Program-made: the position numbers and the translations under genes | Shown: positions 22,101 to 34,100 of the stretch, piece after piece | Layout of the letters: the number at the start of each line of letters is the position of its first letter | Position numbering within the stretch: position 1 is the stretch's first letter | The notes under the pieces: model-generated | Databases searched by the model: none | What the model was told of the DNA's origin: nothing | Seen by the model: the letters and a program-made list of their open reading frames with translations, nothing else | Assembly (NCBI GenBank): GCA_963693305.1 | Contig: OY855913.1 | Coordinates: 2,644,501-2,708,500, forward strand | Reading direction: 5' to 3' | Source: Meandrina meandrites | Taxonomy: Eukaryota; Cnidaria; Anthozoa; Scleractinia; Meandrinidae | DNA: 64,000 nucleotides

Positions 22101-25100
22101 TCTTTGAACAGCATAATGAACTTTTTGTTTTCCTTTCACAAAAATGTGATGCCCTTAGGGGCACAAGTTATTATTTTGGCAATTGTTTCTGAATTCCTTT
22201 AATTAATAATCTTGCAGTATGTACCTGTACAACTGTTCATGTGCACTTAATATTATTTAACAGACTAAAATCCACATCATATCATTTCATATATCTTTTA
22301 GCCCTGAATCTTTTTGAAAAATGTCATGGCCTCACATCATCATAGTAATATTTGGTGGTCTGCTCCATTCCATAGCCTGGGAAGCTTTTACCTTCTGCGC
22401 ATGCTGTGGAAAGGGAGTACAAGTGCGTTGTAATCTCAATAATTTATTGTTTGTGTCATGAATGTATATGTTGTGGTTTAATTTTTGCCAGTGGTTATTT
22501 TTTTTCAAACCAGTTTATTTTTTTCAAACCAGTTCAATTTTTTTTTAACCAGTTTACTTTTTTTAAACCAGTTTATTTATCAACTGTCTGAAAAGGGCTT
22601 TCATCTTTTGGGGTGTGGTAAAAAATAGGGGCATGGTATTTTTTGGGGGAGTTGAAAAGAATAAATGCGTAAAAAATGCAAATTTTCTTTCCCTATCTTC
22701 CTACCCTTATCCTTTACTTCACCCTCCCCCCCCCCCCCCTGATATTCCCTTCACCTTCCCCCTACTTATACCCTCTGCACTAACTCCCCCCCTGACATTC
22801 CCATCACCTTCCCCATTCTTATACCTTCTGCACTCCCCCCCCACATACATCAACATTTATTTTTTTTTTAATTTTTTTTTTTTTCACTAACCTTACCGGG
22901 ACTTGATCCTCTGACCTCTCGCTCTGTATTCCTGCGCCTCTAACCACTTGACCAAGAATGATTTGATGGAAATGGAACCCATATTTGTTGTTATTATAAC
23001 TTATTCGGTCCCAGACTCTCACGGACCAAATCTATGCCCAGATCTCCTCGGTCTCTGTTGTCAATGTAGCAAAATGGCGGACTTACAACGTGCGAATGAA
23101 AACTGTGTAAGTCAAGAAGACTTTTATAAAGAAGTAGAAGAACTGAAGAGCCAACAGAAAACAAAAGACTCCAAAATAACCCTTTATTTAGAAGATAGCT
23201 TCTACGACAAAGCCAAGAGTTTCTTGAAGGAAAAAATCGCGAAGCAACTCGAACTTTCACAAAACGATCGTGAAGAGCCAAGCGAAGTAAGCTTATTAAC
23301 AAAATGGGAAGATGCAACGATAACTCGAAAGCAGTGGATTTACAAAAACAACAAAGTATTCACCCAAGACAACAAGGAGGTTATTCCAAAACGAGAACTA
23401 TTTCAAGTATTATCCCACGCACACAAACGAATTGCTCACAGGGGAAGGCAAATTACAACAAAATGGCTGCGAGAGAATTATGCAGAAGTCAACCAAAAAG
23501 TCATCAACATCTTTGTTAAAATGTGCAAGTTTCACGCCGAACAGAAGTCTGTAACAAGCCACGTCAAGCTGGTAAAGCAGCCGATGCAAGCTCCAACATT
23601 CCTGAATATGATAGAAATCGACTTAATGGACTTTCGCAAATGCCCTTGCGAATGCATCGAATCTCATACGTGGGCTATGAACATAACAGACCATCACACA
23701 AAACATGTTACCCTTTACCCTCTTACAGCAAAATCAGGAGAAAAGGTACTGCAGGCATTACAAGAATATTGCTTCACCTATGGATATCCAAGAAACATAT
23801 TGTGTGACAATGGTAAAGAATTCTGCAACAAAAACATTGAAACATTTTGTCTAAACAATGGCATAACCATCAAACATGGCGCACCAAGGACACCACAGAC
23901 ACAAGGTTTAATTGAAAGATCCAACAGATCATGCAAAGAAGACATGCACACTTGCATAGTCAGCACAGCTGGAAAGAATGTCTCTAATTGGTGTAAATAT
24001 CTGGGTGAAGTGTGTTACACACGTAACATCTCGTACCACTCTGCCACTAAGACAACACCCTACGAAGCAGTTTTTGGTATGAAACCTCACCGAGAAGTGT
24101 CCACACCTGCCACACAACAAGTCATTTCTGATGAGAATTATGACCAACTTGAAGATGCAGATGCACATTTGGAAGAAAGCACCAGTGAAATCATTGAAGT
24201 GGAAGACAACAATGAAACATTCACAGAGGAAAGACAAAGAAAAAGGATTAAAATCTCTGAAAACCAAACCAAATATAATAAAAAAATGGTACAACAAAGT
24301 GAAAAGAAATGTGCTAAGAAATGTAATCAGTTTAAAGTTGGTGATGTAGTTTCTATCAAAATTGACAGAGTAGACAAAACATCACTATTCCACCCAAACA
24401 TGCTGTTAGGAAAAATAACAGAAGTAGAAAACCAATATGCAAGAGTAGTGACAAAGTTTGGAAGAATCCAAACTCTCATTTCTCCAACAAGATTAAATCT
24501 TTGTACTGCTACCAATCTTTCATTTGATTATACCAAAGAAATTTCCTTTACATCAGCTTGTAAACAGGCTAGCATCCAAAATCAACAATAATATGAACAA
24601 TATCAACAGGCCATGTAATTTATTGTTGTTAAGCCAAGTATCTTGAACCTTGAGAACAAGTTGTATGTGAAAATTGTATCATTAAAAGTTAATGTCCTAA
24701 CTTTGGAATTATGAAAAGAAGTCACTCGAAATGTAAAAATATTTTGGCCTCCCAGATAATGCCCAATTACCCTAACTCTTATCCCTATCCCTAACACGAT
24801 CCCTTAACTGTAATCATAAGAGAAAAATATTTTTATGAACAATATCATAAATGAGTGAAATCTTCAACTGAGTTATTCATGTGAAAAAATACCTGCCCTT
24901 GCCAAAAAACTGTAACCATAACAAACCCAAGTGCAACTAACCGCAAGCAAACTGGAAGTGCAACTAACCGCAAGCAAACTGGAGTGAAAGTAACCGCAAG
25001 CAAACTGGAGTGAAACTAACCGCAAGCAGACTGGAGTGGAAGTTATAGCAGAGAGCAACATGGAGAGACTGAACTGTTCTAAAAAATTGAACTGGTTTAA

Positions 25101-28100
25101 AAAAAATGGAGCTGGTTTAAAAAAATGAAAGTGGTTTGAAAAAATTGTACTGGTTTGAAAAAAAATTAAACCAAATATAAAATCAAACCACAACATATAT
25201 ATGTCTTGAGTGCATCTGCTGAGCAACTTGTGTCTTGAGTGTACAATTATGTGATCACAATGCACATGTTCTTGGGCACCATTTTTTGTCACTTTTCAGG
25301 GTGATGAAAGCACTTGGATCTGCTGGAGTTCCTGTCCCAAAAACTTTAGCCTTGTGTGAAGATAGCAGGTAAATTACCTGGAGCTTCCCCTTTATTAACT
25401 ATGTTGAAAAAGTTCATTATTCCTCCATTGCACCCTCCATATTCTTCTCTCACTATTCTATCCTCCACTATTACACTGTACCAATCTTAAGGTGGGGGCA
25501 AAGGTGAATTTGAGTGAAATTTTAAGAGTTTTAAAGAAGGGATAGAAGAAAGAAAATTATTTTTGGAACACCACCAGACAGTTGACCCCAACGCAAGAGC
25601 ACCCCAGGTTGTCAGGGGACTGTTTGGGTGTCCATCTACTAATTTTTAACTTCAAATTCCAATTTTAAACTTACATTAAATCTTTTATATTTCTTATTTC
25701 TCCAAATTTTACTAATCCTTTGAGAAAAACTATCTCTTTCCAAAAATCCCCAAAAATCACCAAAAAATTTACAAAACACTGCTAAACATAGCTTTGTGGG
25801 ATGAACAGAGGGTTTTGAGAGTGTTTGAAACGGGAGCGAGATATTCGCATTAAACCCAAGTTACGTGGTGGAAAAACGGGCTTCAGGCGAACCCCTGCCT
25901 TAAGTGGAAAACCTTAGCGAAGCCTTACAGCTTAGATAGAGATGTTATACGAGCAGACAACTGGTGTTTCATTATGGTACTTCTTCTCTTTGTCATTTTG
26001 CTTTATAATGTATCAATATAGCAACTTGTATTACAAACCTAAGGCACTTCAATCTGTCGTTTCTTTGAAGATTTGATACTTGGCTTCTTTGAATTGAAGA
26101 TTTTGCTTTTACTCCTTGTCACTATAGCATTCTGGGTACTCCATTTTATGTCATGGAATATGCTCAAGGCCGCTTGTTCAAAGATCCATCTTTGCCTGGT
26201 GTAACGGTAGAGGAAAGAAAAGTATGTATACCTTTCAATCCCTTTTCTAGTTACTTCATTTCGTCTTTCTTGCAAAGACACCTGAGTTTACACAATACAC
26301 AGGTTTTCGTAACAAGGAACGGTAAAAAAGGGTGAATATCATGTGTAAAATTGGTTTAAAACGACAAAGGGAGTTCATAAATAGTGATGGAGAATGTACC
26401 ACACATTAAAGTAGTATATGAGGGTTAAAATAAAGCCTGTTTTGCAGGGGGAAACTTATTGTCGTACAGAGGAGTATATTATCCTTAGATGGTTTCATTA
26501 ATTTCTATTAAAGTGCACCTAACCCCAAATATTTTTTTTAGCCCCCAAAAAACTCCTTGTGCTCCTGATTACAACAGTGAAAAAATTATCATCATACGAC
26601 TTGTCTTCGATTTTTTGCGAATTTTCAAACTTCGCAAAATTCGCGCCACTTTGGTTCACCGCCGAGTCCCAAGGGAAACTGGGCCCTAGAAAGGTTGTGA
26701 CGTCGGCTGGGGAATCCAATACTCCGAGTCTGAGTTGTCTGATGACATCTTTTGAAGGCCTTAAATTATTTCGGTGGCTGATTTTCGAACTAAGGAGTTT
26801 TGAAGCGAGAAATTTCACGAACTGCAGATTTGTCGCACCATCGGTTCGAAAGCTGAAATTTGATTCCCCCGCTGACGTCACAACAACATTGGGTTCCAGA
26901 TCTCCTCGCGCGCGGTCGTGAACCAGAAAATCCAAACTTCAAACCTCCATAAATTCGCGGGGATTTAATGGATTCGCATAATTTTTTTTTAATCTTCATC
27001 AAATTATGCATTCTTTTTGAAAATAAGTAGAAAAATTAGGGGTTAGGTGCACTTAAAGTTTTTCTAATTGCTATATTTTGGTATTTCTGCTATTTTTCCT
27101 TTTTTTTTTCTACTGTTATCTTTTTTATTGTACTTAAATGCTTTAGAATTATTTGTTCTGTAATCTACTTCCTTAATTAAGTATGTAAAATGTAAAATGC
27201 CTCTTTTCTGACCTAATATTTACTTTAAATTGATAAATGTGGTCACCCAACTAGTTTAGCTCTTTAGTTATTTTGGGTGACCAGCAACTGTATGTATTTT
27301 TAATTTATTTATTGTTTAAGTTGTTACTAGTAATTTGCAGTTCAAATAAACCTTGTTGTTGTTGTTGTTGTTGTTGGTCTCGCCCATGGTCTAACCCAAT
27401 CTACATTGGCCTCTCATAGGCGTTGTACAATTAGTTTAAATCAGATTTATCACTGATTTCTCCAGGAAATTTATCATGCGATGAACGAGACTCTTTTCAA
27501 GATTCACAAAGTTGACATTGACGCCGTTGGTCTTGGGGACTTCGGCAAACGAGGTAAATACTCTATAGTACAGCTTGGGAGAAACAGGACGCGCGATGTT
27601 ATAAATTCCTGGTATTAGTAGAAATTCTCTTTTAAGAGATTTTAGAATTATTTTAACCAACCAGAAATTTGTGTAAGCACTAACGAGCATACGGTAGGAA
27701 ACGTTTCTGCTCATCAAGATCTCAAACGAAAACCACATGCTCAACTGAACAGTTTTAGGAGACTAGGCGCCAGCCGTAATAGGTATTTTTTTCCCCGATT
27801 AGACAACATTTTGTTTTCAGTATGCGTCGAGTATTTTGTCACGTTTGCAATTCTTTCTCAACGTTTAGGGAGCTACATCCGTCGTCAAACAGAGAGGTGG
27901 GCCAAACAATATGAAGCCAGCAAAACAAATGACATACCAGTAATGGACAAGCTTATAGCGTGGTTGTTAGAGAATGTTCCAGCAAATGATTCTACAACAG
28001 TTGTTCATGGCGATTTTAGGTTTGTGGTGTGTGGTAAAAGTTAATGGTGTTGTTGTTGTTACTTTGTCGTTTGCTTGCCCTCTTAGGGTGTATTTCTACT

Positions 28101-31100
28101 CTTTAATTCCTTTTTCTTAAGTACGCATCATAGTTACCTCATGAATTCGCTTCAGTTCCTCTGATTATATTCATGATTTTTTGTTGCGTATTTGCAGGTT
28201 AGACAATTTAATTTTTGACGAGAATAAGCCAGAAGTAATAGCTGTTCTAGACTGGGAACTTTCAACTCTCGGTGACCCACTGTCTGACTTGGCATACAAC
28301 TGTCTGCCTCATCATCTTCCTCCAAATTTTCCAGCTCTTAAAGGTAAAACTTGCGTGAACAAGTTTATCCATAGATCAGAAAGAGGTAGTATAACCTCGT
28401 CTCCGCGTAGAATATTGTTTCGAGGGAGTCCGCAAGTAAGACGCAATATAGAAACGTCTTTTTTGCCCGCAAAAAGAGCAGATCGATTGCTTGAAACGTT
28501 TTTAATGTTTTGTGTTTCATAGCGTACATTGCACTTATCTGTGAAGAGAGGCTGCAGTAATACGCGCTCATCTGTTCACCCAAGCACGTTCTTGACGAAT
28601 ACGTGTACAGAAGGCAGTTATCTGCTTGTTACGAGTATAAGACTTGTCCTAGGTTTTATCTGATTAAGCTTAAGGTGTTGTAAATCAACTCTGAAAGTCC
28701 AAGGTTCACTCATGTGGCGTTGCAGCCGTTTTTATTGTCTCAACAAGCTTGTCATTCAAAGAAATAACGTTCGGCCGTAAAGCCAAATAAGTAAAACTGT
28801 GCCGAAGATCTGAATCGCGAAGAATGACCTACCTCTTGGGATGTCGGGCTTTTTCTTCCTCTTTTGACCAGTAAACTTTTGTTTTCCTGGTAAATGAGAA
28901 TAAGACGAGTCTGTCCTTCCAATTTATTAATTTTTGTTTGCTTTTGTCACCAGGCTTTGCTGATCGCGATCCCAGTTCCCTTGGCATTCCAAGTGACACA
29001 GAGTACATGCTGGAGTATTGCCAGCGAGCAGCTATTCCTCCTGTCCACAACTGGAACTTCTACATGGCCTTTTCATTTTTCCGTGTGGCAGCCATCCTGC
29101 AAGGAGTGTACAAGCGAGCCTTGCAGGGTATTACTTTGTAAACCAATGTGTCATTCAGGTTTCTAAATAAGGACGTTAATAACATGCCAAATGACAAGTC
29201 TCGGTTTTCGGGCACTGTCGATTTATGCCTTGTTTGTTCGTGACGCCAAGTTGTCAGGTTTTGATTAATCTCCAGGCTTAACGCGTGGCTCCATCTGGGA
29301 ACGAGACAAGAACGCAATCAGACTTAATGTTTGTATTAACGGTTCATCATGACAGGTGCGCCAAGCCTCGCTCTAGGTAATAGAAGAAAAAGCACTGACA
29401 GAGTTCGAAACCATATTTCCGTCCATTTGTAGGTCAGGCTAGCTCAGAAAATGCCAAGGCTGTGGGTGCGCTGGCCGAGTCGATGGCCAAGACCGGGTGG
29501 AAGTTAGCTTGTAAGGGCACTGGGTCCAACAGTGGTACAGGTGGAGGTGGTCTGGGTGGAGCAAAGAGAATGTATTCCACTTCCTCTCACGTGGGCACAT
29601 CAGGTAATTACCCAATTAGCCCTTTCCTTATTGACTTGTTGAATTTCAAGCTTGTGACATAAAAAAAAAACTTATGCTGCACGGTAAATAGGATCACGTG
29701 AAATGACAAGCTTAATTGGTGGCTAGAAAAACACGTTACTGAAAGTGTGTTCATTCTATTAAACAGGTCCACTGCCAATTGACCTCAAATCTCTGCCATC
29801 CCATGTACAGGAAATGTACAAAAAACTCTCAGACTTCATGGATAAACACGTGTACCCAAACGAGGCGGAATTCAATAGGCACCAGGCCTCTGAGCAGTGT
29901 TGGACTCCGCATCCACTAGTGGAAGAGATCAAGGTAGAACTGACAAAGCAATGAAAATATCGTCACCCGTCATCATATAATTTTTGGCGCAAGTTATTTA
30001 TGGAGATGAAATTTGATTTACAGCATACTTATCTTCCGTCATAGGTAGTTTTCAAGAGTTGAGTTAAATACTGCATTTAACTTAAAGAAAAACCGCTAGT
30101 GCCATAGTCGCAACGGTTGTTTGGGCTCGTCACGCAACGCCCCCCCCCCCCTCCCCCCCCTCTCCCCCTTGCGTCACGACCCAGATAACGGCTGCGTAGG
30201 AAACTACTACTACCACAAATAATTAAATATAAAAAGAGGAAGCTCGTAGCAACTCTCCTTGTTTAGCCATACGTTTACAATGTAAATCACAAAACGTTTA
30301 TTGATAGGAAAAAGCCAAATCGGCAGGATTGTGGAATCTGTTTATTCCATTTGAAGCGGATCCTGAAGTCAAATATGGCGCGGGGTTAACAAATGTGGAA
30401 TATGCTTACCTGTGTGAGATTATGGGAAGATCAATATACGGACCTGAGGTTAGAATTCGTACCTGGTAAGGTGTAGTGATTTGTCATTCAAACCTTAAAG
30501 TTGTGGCGGAAAACCACGTGATTTCTTGAAAGGCAACAGTGTGCTGGCTAAATAAACCATACAGGATGCTGCTACGAGACCTTGTAAATGGACAAGGCAT
30601 TTTTGTGGTTGGTAATCGTTTCGTTTTGTTTATTCGACAAAACAAATGGTCTCGTTCATGATGGCCCTTTTTATGCTAGAGACGTACTACAAAAGGTAGT
30701 TCGTCTAGACAGTTATAGCGTCTTGTTCTCATCTTTATACCTGAGACGCATAACCAGACGAACTAAAAAATGTTGCCCAAGTGCGTCCAGACGGGTAAGG
30801 CGTCTCTGGTATAAAAACGGCCGTTGTTTACTTGACAGGTTGTCATACCGTTCGTTATTCTTCTCATTTTAGAAGACATTTTCATGAGAAGGGTAGTAGT
30901 CATGCGTTTTATGAAAAGTTTCAGTCTTAAAATTTCTTTGCTTGTCTTGTTTCTTTGACAGATGTTTAACTGTTCTGCCCCAGACACTGGTAACATGGAA
31001 GTTCTAATCAAATATGGCACGAATGAACAACAGGTATGATCTAAGAATCTTTAGGAAATCATAGCTGCAATTAAATAAGAGATTTCTTAGCACTGACTTG

Positions 31101-34100
31101 AGCCCACAATCGTTTTGGAGTCAGTTTGCCAGGTTGCCTGGGTACAATATAGATTACCATTTTTAACAAGTCTTCGATTGCCAAAGTACAAAGTACAAGT
31201 TGCTCCAGAGAGGTTGTCTGAAACAATCGCCGTTGCAGTGGAGAACTACTATTAAAAAGATTTTTTACCCTGATTGAAAATCTGAATATGGTCTTGAATA
31301 TGGATTCGAAGATAGCCAATTGATGTGAGTCTGCGAAACGTGGCAGCTTGGTTCGTGTTCCTTCAAGATCATATTTTCCGGCGTTTTCTCTTTTGGTGCT
31401 TCTTGAAGAACTTAGTGTCAATTTGCCATGGTTTAACATCAAATTCAAATGGTATTTGAAAGGAATTCACAGTAATCAGTGAGACAAGGTTTAATATCTG
31501 TCTTCTTTGTTCACAGGAGAAATGGCTGCAGCCTCTTTTAGACGGAAAAATAAGGTCGTGCTTTGCTATGACGGAGCCTAAGGCGAGTTTTTTTATTTAG
31601 TGGTCTGAAAATGGCAAAACGTAAAAGTAGAATTGTATGCCACAGAGGGCGCGACTTACAAGTTTCGGAAAATAAACTTGTAGTGCTAAAATTATAGCTA
31701 CTTTATTTGAGATAATAACGGGCCATCTTTCTCTTCCTGCTACGTTTAAGTATGTAATGTTTCTTTTTTTCTGTCGTGTTTTCGAATGTTATCGTTACTA
31801 ACTGTTCTTGTGGATGTATCGTTATTGTAGGTAGCCTCATCAGATGCAACTAACATTGAGTCTTCAATCACTCTTGATGGGGATCATTACGTCATCAACG
31901 GACACAAATGGTGGACATCAGGTTATAAGCCATGTTAAAGTTGCTATAAGCCATGTTTAAGGGGGGTGACTCTTAACTGCCAATTTGTTTCTAAGGCAGA
32001 TTTCTAATGGCCACATTTTGGAAATCAGACCTTATATGGATAAGCTTTTTGCACGAGTTTGTTCTATTAAAGATTCCTCCAAGAGTTTCAAGTGACGGCC
32101 TTATTTAACGTGACACGTGACCAGAACAGAAAAAACCCTAAAACTCAAACGGCAGATTGATTTTAAAATTTAAATGAGTGTCAATAGATAAAGAACGACC
32201 AAATGCGTAATGTGACGTATCGTTTTTGTGAAATTCACATTATTATAAGAGTTATGGCCTAACAAACACTCATATTTACGGACTTTCAACAGTAACTTTT
32301 CCTTTTTTCGAGTAAATGGTAACAGCATACGTCAGATTTTAAGTCGGCGACGTTATCTCTGATTCGTAAAAGAAATCAGAACTTTGCCTTTTTTCCTTGG
32401 AGTTTTAGGGATTTTAAATATTAACACGCGGTTTGGGACTGGCACTAGTTTCGCACGCGCAAACGATATATTTTTCAAGCTGGTGTACCCCGAAATAAAA
32501 TTCACCATTTAGCGTTACAAAAAGCTTCAAAATCGCTTGCTTCAAAATACAGTCGTCAGCAATCCCTTAGCAACTGCTCTGGATCTGTAGTTAAGAGTCT
32601 CTCCCCTTAAGGTGCCATCCTTACTGACAACTGGAAACTTGCATTTATTTATGTATTTGTTGATTACAGGTGGCATGGATCCTCGATGTAAGATTTGTAT
32701 TTTTATGGGAAAAACTGATCCTGATGCGCCTAAACACAAACAGCAGGTAATGGTCGCCAGATGCTCTTAAAGCCAGTTCTTCTAAAAGAAAGTGGATGCT
32801 TTAGTTGTAGTTTAGATTTGAACTTCATTCACAAACAAACTATTTTGTTAGAAGAAACTGTCAAACATTTTGTGGTCTTGTGTTGCTTATTTTGGCACTT
32901 CAGACAAAAACATCCACTGTACGAATCAAGTGACGTATAGCACTTAATACTCTTCTAATTGTTAGCTGCTGAAATCCTTTGCATGTTTTTTTTTTAATTA
33001 ATTCTTCTCATCCCAGCTTTCCTTCCACAGAATTTCAACTTCAAGTTACTTGGAGTGAGATGCGAGGGAAAGATTATAAAACCCTACGAATCTTAACGGA
33101 AAACCCTACATCGATACAAAATTAATTCTCTTTTTTTTTTCTTATCACATTGTAGGCTATGATCCTTGTACCTATGGACACACCCGGGATCACTGTTGTA
33201 CGACCTTTGACTGTTTTTGGCTTCCAAGATCCGCCATGTAAATACCGTTGTTTTGTTTCATTCGACGCTCCTATAGTCTTGGTTTCTATACTGTTTGGAT
33301 TTAAATGAGTTCCAAGGCTGTAATTATAGTGTAAAGTCCCTTGGAACCATGTTTGAGAGAACACGGAATGTATTTGATATATCGATAATGATATTACCCA
33401 ACCCAGCGAAATATGCATCCGTTTAAGTGATGTAAGATAGTACATCCTCTGGCGGGCTCCTTAGGCCTTAAAGATTGAATGGTGTAAATGCAGCAATGTT
33501 TTATCGATGTTGAAACTTCTGTATAAAATGATACGTAAGATAGCTAGAAAACCAGCTAGAGCTTATGTGGCCTCCTCTCTAAATATTGTAATTTTTAGCT
33601 CTAACTGGAGGTATAAGTATGAACTAAGGATGATTGGTGAATGTTTCTTGTAATAGGTGGACATGCTGAGGTCGTTTTCCAGGACGTTCGAGTGCCCAAG
33701 GAGAATATTTTGTTGGGGCCTGGGAGAGGATTTGAGATTGCTCAGGTTAGTGCACCTATGTAATAAGTACTTCATGTTTGACTGGGCTATTCGATATTTC
33801 CATATTATTTCATATTTGACAGAATTTTTTATTTGTGAACTTTTATTAACGAGGACACTTTGTGATGCCTATCATAAAGTACGTGCATCGCATTAGCGTT
33901 CAATCCTGGACATATCTTCACCGCGGTCAAACGTCTGAGGCTGTTTTTGTTGTCTTATTTCGAGAGAAATCATTCACATTAACGTGGAAGCATCAGTAAG
34001 GATATGTTAAATAGCTGCTGAGTGTAAATATATTTTCAGGTCTCTCAAAGGAGATTCTTTACTTTTAAAATGCTCCGCACCCGAACAAAATTGCTTTGAT

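Larger units (their letters stand above)
22469..25195 (+). mobile_element. Complete 2727-bp Ginger/gypsy-integrase-type DNA transposon in ACAD10 intron 7
   Basis: The left end TGTTGTGGTTTAATTTT is mirrored by the right end, which on the minus strand reads TGTTGTGGTTTGATTTT. Both flanks carry TATA (22465-22468 and 25196-25199), fitting a 4-bp duplication. The TG...CA termini are what integrase-type enzymes process. Each end then carries four to five copies of an AAACCAGTTTATTTTTT-like unit in opposite orientation (about 22496-22575 and 25078-25170). One ORF fills the interior. There are no LTRs, gag, protease or reverse transcriptase, so this is a cut-and-paste element using a retroelement-like integrase, as described for Ginger transposons. 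The insertion is in the sense orientation. Confidence 0.8.

Noticed and set aside
22948..23073. Longer N-terminus for the transposase
   Set aside because: The extension opens at a non-ATG codon and runs through tRNA-like and low-complexity sequence; the ATGGCGGAC start fits better.
26519..26935. 138-codon minus-strand frame in ACAD10 intron 9
   Set aside because: It lies wholly inside an inverted-repeat element and shows no domain.
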